64,000 nucleotides of DNA from Gammaproteobacteria bacterium (GCA_016125505.1 WGLP01000003.1:875911-939910); one strand, 5' to 3'; numbered from the stretch's first letter, positions 1 to 9,812 are shown. Made by a program: numbers and translations. Notes: generated by a model from the sequence alone, not told the origin.

Positions 1-311
1 TTGCAAAGTCACAGGTCAATGCCAGCATGGAATATTCAGGTAATGCCATGCGCAAAGTGGAAGACTACATCATTGAAAATAGAAAGCTGCCTGACACACT
101 TGCGGACGCCGGTTTCCAGCTACCGCCGAACCACGTCATCTCAAGCATGCAACTGGATAAATCCGGTTCGATTATCGTTCAATTTGCAAAAGTACCGCTG
201 AAAGGACAGAGCCTGGAATACAAGCCTTATCTGGACGAGAACAAGCATATTCAGTGGGACTGTCATGGCGGCACACTCGCGGCAACATATCGGCCCCCTG
301 AGTGTCGGTGA
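1..311 (+). CDS. Type IV pilin-like protein, C-terminal part (5' end outside window)
   Basis: The reading frame is open from the left edge and stops at 309-311, so only about 102 C-terminal residues are visible. They look like the globular domain of a type IV pilin: a helical start (KVEDYIIENRKLPDTL), then a strand pattern with GSIIVQF and LEYKPYL, and the usual end in which a Trp-x-Cys (WDC) and a final PPEC can form the D-region disulphide. The N-terminal prepilin peptidase site and hydrophobic helix must lie upstream. A pilin fits the pilMNOPQ genes at 55.5-60.5 kb, but a minor pilin or a pilin-domain fusion cannot be excluded. Confidence 0.7.
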   Translation, partial: AKSQVNASMEYSGNAMRKVEDYIIENRKLPDTLADAGFQLPPNHVISSMQLDKSGSIIVQFAKVPLKGQSLEYKPYLDENKHIQWDCHGGTLAATYRPPECR

Positions 312-424
312 TAAGCTTGCGTTGGTTTGGTGCGGTGTGTTCGACCGCCAGAATAGTGTTGATCCCGGTTGTTAAGAAGAATTAGTATATTTTCATACCC
401 ATCACACCGGTTACGCCAGCCACC

Positions 425-1246
425 ATGGACACGCTCCCGAACAACTGGCTCGCACTACTCGCCGTCGTGTTTCTGCTCGGCCTGCGTCATGGTCTGGACG
501 CGGATCACCTGGCGACGATTGATGGTATTACCCGTTTCAATGCCTCTGTCCGCCCACGCCTGGCACGCTGGTCGGGTTTCCTTTTTTCGCTCGGCCACGG
601 CATGGTGGTGATAGTGGTCGCGATCCTGGTGGCGCTGTTCAGCAAGGGCCTGTCGATTCCCGACTGGATGGATGGCTTCGGTGCCTGGGTGTCGATTATA
701 TTTTTACTCGCACTGGGCACGGTGAATCTCATCACCGTGCTACGTGCCTCCCCGGATGCCGTGGTTCAGCCTGCCGGACTCAAGGGCCGTTTTCTCGGAC
801 GGCTCAATCGGGCAGGCCATCCCTGGTTAATCGTGCTGGTGGGCACATTGTTTGCCCTGTCCTTCGACACCATGAGTCAGGCCGCGCTGTTTTCCCTCGC
901 GGCGTCGAAAATGAGCGGCTGGGTCTTCTCCGCGATACTGGGTTTGACGTTTATGGCCGGGATGATGGTGACCGACGGGGTGAACGGCCTGTGGGTGTCA
1001 CGTCTGTTGCGGCGCGCCGACCGGCGTGCCCGTATTGCTTCGCGTGTGCTGGGACTGACGATTGCGTTGCTCAGCTTTGGGGTGGCCATTCTGGGCATTG
1101 CCGAGTATTGGTCGCCGCAGGCAGCGGACTGGGGTGACGGCTATGCACTCTATTTTGGCATCGGTGTTGTCTTGATCGTGTTGACGAGTTATGTCTTTGC
1201 CCTCCTGCTGACGCGTAGCCCTGCTGCAATCAGGGCGGGTCAGTAA
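425..1246 (+). CDS. NiCoT-family nickel/cobalt permease (HoxN/NixA type)
   Basis: A 273-residue inner-membrane protein with about seven to eight hydrophobic helices. The family signature H-x4-D-H is seen in the second hydrophobic segment as RHGLDADHLATID (about residues 21-33). The secondary motifs FSLGHGMVV and FDTMSQ also match NiCoT proteins. The family imports Ni2+ and/or Co2+ by secondary transport for enzymes such as hydrogenase, urease or cobalamin-dependent proteins. None of these is encoded nearby, so which metal is moved is not shown. No clear Shine-Dalgarno precedes the ATG. The length is somewhat short for the family (about 270-370). Confidence 0.85.
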   Translation: MDTLPNNWLALLAVVFLLGLRHGLDADHLATIDGITRFNASVRPRLARWSGFLFSLGHGMVVIVVAILVALFSKGLSIPDWMDGFGAWVSIIFLLALGTVNLITVLRASPDAVVQPAGLKGRFLGRLNRAGHPWLIVLVGTLFALSFDTMSQAALFSLAASKMSGWVFSAILGLTFMAGMMVTDGVNGLWVSRLLRRADRRARIASRVLGLTIALLSFGVAILGIAEYWSPQAADWGDGYALYFGIGVVLIVLTSYVFALLLTRSPAAIRAGQ

Positions 1247-1302
1247 CAGGGAATGCGCGGATCAGTTAAACCGGAGTGGTCTTCTAAGATCAGCCACTCA
1301 AG

Positions 1303-2016
1303 TCACGACAACGGCACTTCCATAAGCAGGATGCGACTGTTGCTGATTGCGCGGATGCTCAGGGTGTTTGCATCGGTGACGGCGATGCCGTCCCGATCGG
1401 ACAGCACCTCACCGCCGGCGATGAGCCGGCCACTGATCACAAACAGATAGAGGCCGTGCCCCGGTGCGTGCCAGTCGTAAAAATCATGATGTTCCTGCTC
1501 GAAGTCCGCGAGGGTGAACCAGGCGTCCTGATTGATCCACAGGCTGTCCGCACTGTCTCGTTCCGGCGACAAGATCGTCTGGAACTGATTGTGGCGACCG
1601 GCCGGGTCGAAGGTCTTCTGATCGTAGCGCGGAGTGATACCGCGTTCCTGCGGGATGATCCAGATCTGTAAAAAGTTGACCGAGTCCTTGTCCGAGCCGT
1701 TGTACTCCGAATGCGTGATGCCGGTCCCGGCCGACATGATCTGTATATCTCCGGTCTCGATGGTGTGGATGCTGCCCAGACTGTCCTGGTGGCGCAGGCT
1801 GCCATGCAGGGGAATGGAGACGATCTCCATATTGGCATGGCTGTGGGTCGGAAAGCCTTCGCCAGCGGCGACGATGTCATCGTTGATGACCCGCAACTTG
1901 CCAAAACCCATACGCTCGGGATTGTGGTAATCCGCAAACGAAAAGCTATGCCGGGAATAGAGCCAACCGTGGTCGGCGATACCGCGTGATTCTGCTGGGT
2001 CGAGTTGTTTTTGCAT
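1303..2016 (-). CDS. Pirin family protein (bicupin, quercetinase-like)
   Basis: A 237-residue double-cupin protein. The N-terminal cupin has the pirin start (SRHSFSFADYHNPERMGFG) and the metal ligands in FPTHSHANMEIV and THSEYNG, which supply three His and one Glu. The C-terminal cupin covers roughly residues 135-237. Bacterial pirins of this length (YhhW type) bind one metal ion, and some oxidise quercetin; the physiological substrate is usually unknown. It is monocistronic and faces away from the SAP gene, with about 380 bases between them. Confidence 0.9.
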   Translation of the reverse strand: MQKQLDPAESRGIADHGWLYSRHSFSFADYHNPERMGFGKLRVINDDIVAAGEGFPTHSHANMEIVSIPLHGSLRHQDSLGSIHTIETGDIQIMSAGTGITHSEYNGSDKDSVNFLQIWIIPQERGITPRYDQKTFDPAGRHNQFQTILSPERDSADSLWINQDAWFTLADFEQEHHDFYDWHAPGHGLYLFVISGRLIAGGEVLSDRDGIAVTDANTLSIRAISNSRILLMEVPLS

Positions 2017-2393
2017 GGCCTGCCTTTTCAGTCTGACGATACGATAGCTTGTCTGTCATGCCGCTGTCTTCTGCATGACGAGCAGCCGCTGATTTTGCAC
2101 TAGGATAAACATCTTTTTACATTTCGGTGATCTGAATCAGTGCGTCCAATTGTAACGCGCTGTTACGCAATGGATTAGCGTAATAATTTTCACCGAAGTT
2201 TCAACAAGTTGTCATGATCTAAAAATAGGATCGGCCTGTGGCACAATATTTGAACTATTTGATGCGGGAAGTGGTCAAGACAAGAGCGTGTTCTATACTT
2301 GGTACGCTTTCCATTCACTGCGGTGCGATCGTCATACCGTGGGTTTCACACAGTACAAACTGAGTCAGAGTTAGACAGCGCAGGAGAAGCTTT
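2017..2393. promoter_or_regulatory. Divergent intergenic region between pirin and SAP genes
   Basis: This stretch of about 377 bases has no convincing ORF. A possible sigma-70 promoter for the SAP gene is TGGTCA at 2272-2277, 16 bases, then TATACT at 2294-2299. Two overlapping inverted repeats lie at 2152-2166 (GTAAC..GTTAC) and 2163-2183 (TTACGC, 9 bases, GCGTAA) and could be operator sites. A GTGGCAC element at 2238 resembles a sigma-54 -24 box but lacks the -12 GC. Confidence 0.35.
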
Positions 2394-2597
2394 ATGCAGA
2401 TGCAGGAAATTCGCACGATTGCCAAAAACTTCGGTATCAAAACATCCCGTCAGACCAAGGTTGAGCTGGTGCGTTCGATCCAGGAGGCGGAAGGAAATTT
2501 CAGTTGTTTTGCCACCGCGATTGGCGGGGTTTGTGACCAGACCGGCTGCCTCTGGCGTGAAGACTGTTTTGACGCTGCCAAGAAAAAGGCCAACTAG
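2394..2597 (+). CDS. Small SAP-domain protein with Cys-rich tail
   Basis: A 67-residue protein with a good Shine-Dalgarno (GGAG, about six bases before the ATG). Residues 3-35 (EIRTIAKNFGIKTSRQTK..LVRSIQ) fit a SAP helix-extended-helix motif, a fold that often contacts nucleic acid. The second half has four cysteines (SCF, VCDQTGC, EDCF) that could bind metal or form an Fe-S-like cluster. Similar small proteins occur in other proteobacteria without a known role. A longer overlapping ORF starting at 2299 is in another frame and is judged spurious. Confidence 0.7.
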   Translation: MQMQEIRTIAKNFGIKTSRQTKVELVRSIQEAEGNFSCFATAIGGVCDQTGCLWREDCFDAAKKKAN

Positions 2598-2628
2598 ACT
2601 TATCTGACACGGTTTTCATTGTATCTTG

Positions 2629-4107
2629 TTACGCTGCGCCGGGAGCAGGTGGGTTATCCAGTAGCGCCTGCGCATACAGCTGCGCGTATTCCTGCGCACT
2701 GTGCGCCCAGCTGTGATCCAGCTTCATGGCGCTGCGCATCAGGGCCTTCCAGGACTCCTGCTCCGCGTATGCCGTGATCGCACGGTCGATGGTTTGCAAT
2801 AGCGCGGTCTCGCTAATTTCCGGCATCACAAAACCACTGGCAGTGCCTTGCGCGATCGTTTCCGCAGTCGTATCCGTCACGCTGTCAAACAAGCCACCGA
2901 CCGGGGTGACGATGGGCAGGGTACCGTAACGCTGGCTGTACATCTGATTCAGGCCACACGGTTCAAACCGCGAAGGCATTAGAAACACATCGGCGCCGGC
3001 CTCGATCAAGTGGGCCAGGGCTTCAGCGTAACCGATGTGCACGCCGATCTTACCCGGGTACAGGCTGGCGGCGTCGCGCAGGTCCTGCTCATAGGTCTTA
3101 TCCCCGCTGCCGACGATGGCCAGTTGTACGGGGCGCTGCATCAGATCCGGCAGAATCGTCAGCAACATATCGATACCCTTTTGTTGCGCCAGACGACTGA
3201 CCAGGCCGAGCAGGAGTGTTTGCGTGTCCTGGGTTAACTGAAATTGTTGCTGCAAGGCCTGCTTGTTCAGCGCCTTGCCCGGTAAATGCTGGCGATTGTA
3301 TTTATGCGGCAGGTAGCTGTCGGTGCCGGGGTTCCACACCTCGGGGTCGATGCCATTAATAATACCGCTCAGGCGATCGGCGCGATGTTGCAGTACGCCC
3401 TGCAGACCATAGCCGAACTCCGTGGTCTGAATCTCGCGGGCATAGGTCGGGCTCACGGTGTTGATCCGATCGGCGTAAATCAGACCGCCTTTCAGAAATG
3501 AAAAGTAATTGTGATATTCAAGTCGTTCGTAATGCCAGAAATACTCATCGAGTTGCAGCAGTTCGAAGGTGCCGCGATCGAACACGCCCTGGTAGGCCAG
3601 ATTATGAATGGTGAACACGGTGGCCGGGCGTTGTGCCTCCTGTGCGAGTAAGGCCGGGACCAGTCCGGTCTGCCAGTCGTTGCAATGTACGATCTCCGGT
3701 TGCCAGTCCAGACCGCAGCGGTTCATGGCCATGGCGGTAATGACCTGGCTGAACACGGCGAAGCGCAGGGCATTGTCGTGCCAGGGTTCGCCATATTGAT
3801 CGTGGTAGGGATTGCCGGCGCGGCCGTATAACTCGGGACACTCGATCAACCATACCGGCACGCGCGTGCCCGGCAAGGTGGTTTGACGAATGCCGATGAC
3901 ATGCGACTGCACGTGCATCTCGACGCGCAGGACCGGTGGATGTTTGAGTCTGGCCAGGACATCCGGGTAGGCCGGTAACACGATATGCACATCGTGCCCG
4001 AGTTTTTTCAGGGCATGCGGCAAGGCGCCCGCGACATCGGCGAGACCGCCTGTCTTGATCAGCGGGTAGACTTCGCTCGCGCCAAACAGGATGCGATAAG
4101 GTTTCAT
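2629..4107 (-). CDS. glgA: Glycogen synthase (ADP-glucose:1,4-alpha-glucan glucosyltransferase)
   Basis: A 492-residue GT5 enzyme that adds glucose from ADP-glucose to the non-reducing end of glycogen. The N-terminal domain has KTGGLADVAGALP (about residues 18-30), which binds ADP-glucose. The C-terminal Rossmann domain has MPSRFEPCGLNQMYSQRYG, containing the conserved Glu of GT-B retaining enzymes, followed by PIVTPVGGLFDSV. The length is normal (about 480). It lies 12 bases downstream of glgB on the same strand, so the two are almost certainly co-transcribed, and opposite to glgC, which makes its substrate. Confidence 0.97.
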   Translation of the reverse strand: MKPYRILFGASEVYPLIKTGGLADVAGALPHALKKLGHDVHIVLPAYPDVLARLKHPPVLRVEMHVQSHVIGIRQTTLPGTRVPVWLIECPELYGRAGNPYHDQYGEPWHDNALRFAVFSQVITAMAMNRCGLDWQPEIVHCNDWQTGLVPALLAQEAQRPATVFTIHNLAYQGVFDRGTFELLQLDEYFWHYERLEYHNYFSFLKGGLIYADRINTVSPTYAREIQTTEFGYGLQGVLQHRADRLSGIINGIDPEVWNPGTDSYLPHKYNRQHLPGKALNKQALQQQFQLTQDTQTLLLGLVSRLAQQKGIDMLLTILPDLMQRPVQLAIVGSGDKTYEQDLRDAASLYPGKIGVHIGYAEALAHLIEAGADVFLMPSRFEPCGLNQMYSQRYGTLPIVTPVGGLFDSVTDTTAETIAQGTASGFVMPEISETALLQTIDRAITAYAEQESWKALMRSAMKLDHSWAHSAQEYAQLYAQALLDNPPAPGAA

Positions 4108-4119
4108 GGAAGTTTTAGT

Positions 4120-6321
4120 TTAGCTAACGTATTCGAGGACGATGCCGGCGAGCGGTGGCAAGGTCAGTGACAGAGACTGTGCGTGATTCATCCAGGGCAC
4201 CGCTTCGGTGGCGGCGCCGCTATTGCCCAGGTTGCTGCCGTGATAGTACTCCGAATCCGAATTGAGGATCTCGCGGTATACCCCCGCGCGCGGTACGCCG
4301 ATGCGATACGCATGCCGTGGTACCGGCGTGAAGTTCAGGATCACCACCAGGAAGCGATCACCGTCCTTGCGCAGGTAACTGATCACCGACTGTGTGGCGT
4401 CGTGACAGTCAATCCAGTCAAAGCCATTGGGTTCGAAATCATGCGTATACAGCTCGGGCCGGGTGCGATACAGCTGATTGAGGTCGCCTACCAGTTTTTG
4501 GACGCCCTGATGACCGGGGTAATCGAGCACGTACCAGTCCAGCGCCGCTCTGAAATTCCACTCGCTGCCCTGACCGAACTCACAGCCCATGAACAACAGC
4601 TTCTTGCCCGGATAGGTAAACATGTAGGTATAGAGCAGGCGCAGGTTGGCGAAACGCTGCCAGTCATCGCCGGGCATCTTGTACAGCATCGAGGCCTTGC
4701 CGTGCACGACCTCGTCGTGGGAGAAGGGCAGGATGAAATTTTCGGTGAAGGCGTACAGCATGCCGAAGGTCAGTTGATCGTGATGATAAACGCGATGGAC
4801 CGGTTCCTTGGTGAAATACACCAGGGTGTCGTGCATCCAGCCCATGTTCCATTTCATGGAGAAACCCAGGCCGCCCATGGACGTCGGGCGCGTCACCGCC
4901 GGCCAGGCGGTGGATTCTTCGGCCATGACCACCGTACCCGGATGTTCGCGATGGGTGACGGTATTGAGTTCGCGGAAGAAGTCGATGGCCTCCAGGTTTT
5001 CGTTGCCGCCATGAATATTGGGCAGCCAGTCGTTGGCCTGGCGCGAATAATCCAGGTACAGCATGGAGGCCACGGCATCCACGCGCAGGCCGTCGATGTG
5101 AAATTCCTTCAGCCAATAGATGGCGCTGCTGATCAGAAAATTGCGGACCTCGTTGCGGCCGTAGTTGTAGATGAGGGTGCCCCAGTCCGGGTGTTCGCCG
5201 CGGCGCGGATCGGCGTGTTCATACAGGGCGCTGCCGTCGAAATAGGCGAGGCCGTGTGCGTCGCGGGGAAAGTGCGCCGGCACCCAGTCCAGCAACACCC
5301 CGATACCATGCTGGTGGCAATGATCGACAAACCAGCGGAAATCATCGGGCGTACCGTAACGCCGGGTCGGGGCGAAATAGCCGGTGGTCTGGTAACCCCA
5401 GGAGTCATCCAGCGGGTGTTCGGTGACGGGCAGTAATTCGATGTGGGTGAAACCCAGGCGGGTGACGTATTCCACCAGTTGTTTGCCCAGTTCGCGGTAA
5501 TTCAGAAACTTGCCGTTCTCGTCGCGTTGCCAGGACCCGAGGTGCACCTCGTAGATGCTCATGGGGTGATGCAGCCAGTGACGCTCTTCCCGTTGCGCGA
5601 TCCAGTGCGTGTCCTGCCATTGATACGTCGAGGTGGTGACCACCGAGGCGGTGCGCGGACGCATTTCACTGCCCTGGGCGTAGGGGTCGGCCTTTTGTAT
5701 GACCTGGCCGGTCTCGCGATTGCGGATTTCGAACTTATATATAGTGTCGACAGCCAGCTCGGGGATGAACAACTCCCAGACCCCGGAGCCGCCGCTCGAG
5801 CGCATGGGATGGCTGCGGCCGTCCCAGCGGTTGAAATCACCGATGACACTGACCCGCTCGGCATTGGGCGCCCAGGTGGCGAAGCGCACGCCGTGGACAC
5901 CATCGATGGTCATGACCTGGGCGCCGAGTACGGTGTATACATGCAGGTGGCGGCCTTCGCCGAACAGGTGCAGGTCAAAATCCGAAATGGTGGGCGCGAA
6001 GGTGTAAGGGTCCGCGTGGGTGACCACATTGCCGTCTTTCAAATGACATTCCAGACGATAATGCATGGGTAATTGTCCGCTCGGCCCGCGCCACTGGAAC
6101 ATATCGGTGCCACTGACGCGCTCCAGCGCCGCGCCGTTTTCTTTGAGCGTGATGCTTTCGCACTGCGGCCGGTAGACGCGCACGATATCCTCGCCGTTCT
6201 GGGTGTGACGGCCGAGATAATGAAACGGGTCGTGGTGGCGTGCCTCGATGATACGCTGCAGTTCCGGATCGAGGCTGGCTCGGGTGACGTTTTGGGTAGG
6301 CTCGTTACTTTTGATTGTCAT
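4120..6321 (-). CDS. glgB: 1,4-alpha-glucan branching enzyme
   Basis: A GH13 enzyme that makes alpha-1,6 branches in glycogen. The reading frame opens at 6450, but the extra 43 residues look non-coding; the ATG at 6319-6321 gives 733 residues, like E. coli GlgB, starting [10 protein letters not shown]. Order: an N-terminal domain with [10 protein letters not shown], a CBM48 domain with [20 protein letters not shown], then the catalytic barrel with [12 protein letters not shown] (nucleophile Asp), MAEESTAWP (acid/base Glu) and [10 protein letters not shown]. It is first in a glgBA operon. No strong Shine-Dalgarno is seen at the chosen start. Confidence 0.95.
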   Translation of the reverse strand: MTIKSNEPTQNVTRASLDPELQRIIEARHHDPFHYLGRHTQNGEDIVRVYRPQCESITLKENGAALERVSGTDMFQWRGPSGQLPMHYRLECHLKDGNVVTHADPYTFAPTISDFDLHLFGEGRHLHVYTVLGAQVMTIDGVHGVRFATWAPNAERVSVIGDFNRWDGRSHPMRSSGGSGVWELFIPELAVDTIYKFEIRNRETGQVIQKADPYAQGSEMRPRTASVVTTSTYQWQDTHWIAQREERHWLHHPMSIYEVHLGSWQRDENGKFLNYRELGKQLVEYVTRLGFTHIELLPVTEHPLDDSWGYQTTGYFAPTRRYGTPDDFRWFVDHCHQHGIGVLLDWVPAHFPRDAHGLAYFDGSALYEHADPRRGEHPDWGTLIYNYGRNEVRNFLISSAIYWLKEFHIDGLRVDAVASMLYLDYSRQANDWLPNIHGGNENLEAIDFFRELNTVTHREHPGTVVMAEESTAWPAVTRPTSMGGLGFSMKWNMGWMHDTLVYFTKEPVHRVYHHDQLTFGMLYAFTENFILPFSHDEVVHGKASMLYKMPGDDWQRFANLRLLYTYMFTYPGKKLLFMGCEFGQGSEWNFRAALDWYVLDYPGHQGVQKLVGDLNQLYRTRPELYTHDFEPNGFDWIDCHDATQSVISYLRKDGDRFLVVILNFTPVPRHAYRIGVPRAGVYREILNSDSEYYHGSNLGNSGAATEAVPWMNHAQSLSLTLPPLAGIVLEYVS

Positions 6322-6380
6322 AATTCGCGCTTTCGGTTGCAGGCAATATGTTACAGCTTGTGAACTCCATGTTACACCGT

Positions 6381-6587
6381 GTGCAGCCTTGCAATTCCCG
6401 TGCGCAATCACAGTGCAATGGCGCGTGCATGCAAAACCATTGTTGCACAAGGGCTTGACCGCAAGTCGGGTCGATCATGCATTTTCATGCACGCGAAAAA
6501 TAAATTGTATGCCTAATCCCTGTGCGTGGCACTATACTCTAGGCACGGAATGACGCGTTTTAGTGCAATTGTGAAACTCCCGTGCAC
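6381..6587. promoter_or_regulatory. Cluster of TGCA-core motifs between glgB and glgC
   Basis: The 418-base divergent region between glgB and glgC is rich in GTGCA/TGCAC motifs on both strands: at 6381, 6413 (GTGCAA), 6425 (GTGCATGCAA), 6443 (TTGCAC), 6488 (TGCAC), 6563 (GTGCAA) and 6582 (GTGCAC). The last two start 19 bases apart, about two helical turns. The arrangement looks like repeated sites for a regulator that could act on both glgBA and glgC. The regulator is unknown. The remaining intergenic sequence holds no ORF. Confidence 0.35.
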
Positions 6588-6672
6588 TGACCGGGTCATA
6601 AAAGCGTTACGAAATCCGTGGCCGCTTGTGTTACATCAAGGCAATACACAATAAATCTGACTAACATATTCT

Positions 6673-6689
6673 TTGGCTTGCAATTTGCT
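6673..6689 (+). promoter_or_regulatory. Sigma-54-like promoter upstream of glgC
   Basis: TTGGCTTGCAATTTGCT fits the -24/-12 consensus (TTGGCACG-N4-TTGCW): GG at 6675-6676 and GC at 6687-6688 are separated by exactly ten bases, and both the TTGGC and TTGC blocks are complete. Transcription would start near 6700, about 40 bases before the glgC ATG. The TGCA-core motifs at 6563 and 6582 would lie about 115-140 bases upstream of that start, where enhancer sites for a sigma-54 activator are usually found. This is inference from sequence only. Confidence 0.5.
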
Positions 6690-6739
6690 AAATATTTTTT
6701 ACGTCATTTGTCACCACCAGGACAGCAAGGTTACTTCTA

Positions 6740-8008
6740 ATGAGTCATAATCGTTCTCCCCGTTTCGTCAGCCGGCTTACCCGTGACACCCTGGCATTGA
6801 TCATGGCCGGCGGTCGCGGGTCGCGACTCAAGCAGCTGACGATGTGGCGGGCCAAGCCGGCGATGCCGTTCGGCGGCAAGTTCCGCATTATTGATTTTCC
6901 TCTATCCAACTGTATCAACTCGGGTATCCGCCGCATCGGCGTGTTGACCCAGTACAAGGCGCACTCGCTTATCGTGCATATCCAGCAGGGCTGGGGTATG
7001 TTCCGCGGCGAATTCGGCGAGTTCGTGGAATTACTGCCGGCGCAACAGCGTATCGAGACCTCCTGGTATGCCGGCACCGCCGATGCCATTTTCCAGAACA
7101 TCGACATTATCCGAACTCACAACCCGGATTATGTCCTGATCCTGGCCGGCGACCATGTCTACAAGATGGACTACGGCGCGATGCTGGCCTATCACGTCGA
7201 ACAGAACGCCGACATCACCGTCGCCTGTATCGAGGTGCCGCTGGAACAGGCCAGTGCCTTTGGCGTCATGGGTGTCGATGACGCCGGCCGCATCAAGAGT
7301 TTCCAGGAAAAACCCGCGGAGCCGCCCTCGATACCCGGCAGCCCCGGCATGGCGCTGTGTTCCATGGGCATTTATATCTTCAACAAGGACTTTCTGATCG
7401 AGCAACTGATCAAGGATGCGGACTCACGCAACTCGTCGCATGATTTCGGCAAGGACGTGATTCCCGCCATCATTAACCGCTACCGCGCCTATGCCTACCC
7501 CTTCCGCGACCCGATTACCAGCAAGCAGGGTTACTGGCGCGATGTCGGCACCATCGATTCCTACTGGGAGGCGAACATGGAATTGATCGGCGTGACGCCG
7601 GAGCTGAATCTCTACGACCGCGAGTGGCCCATCTGGACCTATCAGGAACAGTTGCCGCCGGCCAAGTTTGTCTTCGACGATGACATCCGCCGCGGCCGCG
7701 CCATCGACTCCATGGTCTCCGGCGGTTGCATCATCTCCGGGTCGCTGGTGCGCAGATCCTTGTTGTTTTCCAGTGTGACCGTCGAGTCGTTTGCCGATGT
7801 CAGCGGGGTCGTTGCCTTGCCGGAGGCGAGCATCGGCGAACACTGCAAGATCCGCAATGCGATCATCGACAAGGGCTGCCGCATCCCGGCGGGGATGGAG
7901 ATCGGCCTCGATAAAGAGAAAGACCGGAAGCAGTTTTACGTCTCACCCAAGGGCATCGTTCTGGTAACACCGGAAATGCTCGGTCAGGAACTGCATCATG
8001 TCCGCTAA
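6740..8008 (+). CDS. glgC: Glucose-1-phosphate adenylyltransferase (ADP-glucose synthase)
   Basis: A 422-residue enzyme that makes ADP-glucose from glucose-1-phosphate and ATP, the committed step of bacterial glycogen synthesis. Seen: the nucleotide loop [13 protein letters not shown] (about residues 23-35), [19 protein letters not shown], the substrate motif [12 protein letters not shown], and a C-terminal left-handed beta-helix region with repeated I-G-type turns ([22 protein letters not shown]). The length matches allosteric bacterial GlgC (about 420-430). Its end overlaps the next gene by 11 bases, implying translational coupling. Confidence 0.97.
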   Translation: MSHNRSPRFVSRLTRDTLALIMAGGRGSRLKQLTMWRAKPAMPFGGKFRIIDFPLSNCINSGIRRIGVLTQYKAHSLIVHIQQGWGMFRGEFGEFVELLPAQQRIETSWYAGTADAIFQNIDIIRTHNPDYVLILAGDHVYKMDYGAMLAYHVEQNADITVACIEVPLEQASAFGVMGVDDAGRIKSFQEKPAEPPSIPGSPGMALCSMGIYIFNKDFLIEQLIKDADSRNSSHDFGKDVIPAIINRYRAYAYPFRDPITSKQGYWRDVGTIDSYWEANMELIGVTPELNLYDREWPIWTYQEQLPPAKFVFDDDIRRGRAIDSMVSGGCIISGSLVRRSLLFSSVTVESFADVSGVVALPEASIGEHCKIRNAIIDKGCRIPAGMEIGLDKEKDRKQFYVSPKGIVLVTPEMLGQELHHVR

Positions 8009-9695
8009 ACCGCTCAATGTGGTGGTGTACTGGCACATGCACCAGCCACAATACAAGGATGTCCATACCGGCGAGTATCAGTTGCCGTGGACGTATCTGC
8101 ACGTCATCAAGGACTATATCGACATGGCGGCGCACCTGGAGGCATGTCCGCAGGCGCACGTCGTTGTCAACTTCACGCCGACCTTGCTCGAACAAATCGA
8201 CGATTACAATCGTCAGATCCAGGATTACTTCACCCATGCCACCGCCATCAAGGATGCGATGCTGGAGGCGCTGATACAAACAGTCCTGCCGGCAAGACCG
8301 GAACAACGTCTGGTGATGATCAAGCATTGCCTGCGCGCCAATGAAGAACGCCTGATCAAGCGGTATCCGCAATACGAGCGCCTGGCGGCGCAGGCGAAGT
8401 TCCTGGAACAACACCCGGAGGCCGTCGTGTATATCCAGGATCAATACCTGGTTGACCTCAATGTCTGGTTTCACCTGGCGTGGATGGGTGAGACCGTGCG
8501 CCGCAGCGACCTGCGCATACGCAAGCTCATGGACAAGGGCATGTGTTTTAGCATGCAGGATCGCGCCGAACTGTTGAGCGTGATCGGCGAATTATGCGCG
8601 ACGGTCATTGGCCGTTATCGCGCGCTGGCGGAACGCGGCCAGATCGAATTATCCATGACACCGTATGCGCACCCGATCATGCCCTTATTGCTGGATATGA
8701 AGAGCGCGCACGATGCCATGCCTGATGCCCCCTTGCCGGGTTGCGATGTCTATCCCGGCGGCGAAGAACGGGTGCATTGGCATATCGACAAGGGCATGGC
8801 CCTGTTTCAATCCTACTTCGGCTTCAAACCCCATGGCTGCTGGCCCTCGGAAGGCAGTGTCAGTGAGCGCACGATTCAGTTGCTGGCGCAACACGGCGTC
8901 AACTGGGTGGCCAGCGGCGAGACGGTCTTGCGCAATAGCCTCAGCCACGAGGCCAACGGCGATTTGATCCACAGCATTCACCGCCCGTACCTCGCGCCGC
9001 ATACCGATGCCTATTGTTTTTTCCGCGATGACGGTCTATCGGATCTCATCGGGTTTACCTATGCCACCTGGCACGCCGACGATGCCGTGGCCAATCTCGT
9101 GCATCATCTGGAAAACATCGCCGATGCCTGCGCCGATGACCCGGACGCCATCGTCTCCATCATTCTCGACGGCGAAAATGCCTGGGAATACTATCCGGAA
9201 AACGGTTATTACTTCCTGAAGGCGCTGTACGAAAAACTCAGCACACACCCCGGTATCAATCTCACGACCTATTCACGCTATCTCGCCAAACATGACAAGG
9301 CGAAAAAATTGAACAAGATCGTTGCCGGCAGCTGGGTCTACGGTACCTTCTCCACCTGGATCGGCAGCCACGATAAAAACCTCGGCTGGGATATGCTGTG
9401 CGATGCGAAAAAGGCCGTGGACAAGGCGCTGGCCAGCGGGCGATTCACGGGTACGGATCGCGAACGCATCGAAATTCAACTGGCCATATGCGAAGGCTCC
9501 GACTGGTTCTGGTGGTTCGGTGATTACAACCCGGCGGAATCGGTAAGCGATTTCGAGCGCCTGTATCGCCTCCAGCTCACGCACCTGTATAAACTCATCG
9601 GCGAAACACCGCCGGAATATTTGGCGCATTCGTTTACCCAGGGTGGCGGGAGTCCCAGTGCGGGGGGGACGATGCGGCGTGGGCAGGAACACTAA
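7998..9695 (+). CDS. Glycoside hydrolase family 57 protein
   Basis: A 565-residue GH57 protein. The N-terminal [12 protein letters not shown] and [11 protein letters not shown] are typical of the family. The nucleophile region is [11 protein letters not shown] and the acid/base region is [14 protein letters not shown]57 members act on alpha-glucans as amylases, amylopullulanases, 4-alpha-glucanotransferases or branching enzymes. This length and the WPSEGSVS form suggest the alpha-amylase-like subgroup, but specificity cannot be read from sequence. It overlaps glgC by 11 bases, so it is likely made with it and acts on intracellular glycogen; no signal peptide is seen. Confidence 0.9.
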   Translation: MSAKPLNVVVYWHMHQPQYKDVHTGEYQLPWTYLHVIKDYIDMAAHLEACPQAHVVVNFTPTLLEQIDDYNRQIQDYFTHATAIKDAMLEALIQTVLPARPEQRLVMIKHCLRANEERLIKRYPQYERLAAQAKFLEQHPEAVVYIQDQYLVDLNVWFHLAWMGETVRRSDLRIRKLMDKGMCFSMQDRAELLSVIGELCATVIGRYRALAERGQIELSMTPYAHPIMPLLLDMKSAHDAMPDAPLPGCDVYPGGEERVHWHIDKGMALFQSYFGFKPHGCWPSEGSVSERTIQLLAQHGVNWVASGETVLRNSLSHEANGDLIHSIHRPYLAPHTDAYCFFRDDGLSDLIGFTYATWHADDAVANLVHHLENIADACADDPDAIVSIILDGENAWEYYPENGYYFLKALYEKLSTHPGINLTTYSRYLAKHDKAKKLNKIVAGSWVYGTFSTWIGSHDKNLGWDMLCDAKKAVDKALASGRFTGTDRERIEIQLAICEGSDWFWWFGDYNPAESVSDFERLYRLQLTHLYKLIGETPPEYLAHSFTQGGGSPSAGGTMRRGQEH

Positions 9696-9767
9696 CAGTA
9701 TATTGCGGCGTAGCATTCCCGATAAGATGTTACTTAACGTCAAATATGCAGCACTGACATTCGACAT

Positions 9768-9792
9768 GTCATTCCCGCGTAGGCGGGAAGCC
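9768..9792. repeat. Extragenic palindrome of the ATTCCCGC..GCGGGAA type
   Basis: TTCCCGC (9772-9778), a four-base loop GTAG, then GCGGGAA (9783-9789) form a perfect seven-base-pair hairpin in the gap between the GH57 gene and malQ. It is followed by CCAGTGGCTTT. The ATTCCCGCG-N-AGGCGGGAA form resembles a dispersed extragenic palindrome common in beta- and gammaproteobacteria. I saw only this copy in the window. It could also weaken transcription between the two genes. Confidence 0.6.
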
Positions 9793-9812
9793 AGTGGCTT
9801 TCAGCACACTGT

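Noticed and set aside
2237..2253. GTGGCACAATATTTGAA as a sigma-54 promoter
   Set aside because: The -24 block is good, but the -12 GC is GA, and a sigma-70-like pair lies nearby. Not called.
4183..5436. 417-codon open frame opposite glgB
   Set aside because: It lies entirely within glgB on the other strand, has no family motif and arises from the high GC codon pattern.
6391..6404. Minus-strand sigma-54 site for glgB
   Set aside because: GG and GC have the right spacing, but the surrounding bases do not fit the consensus.
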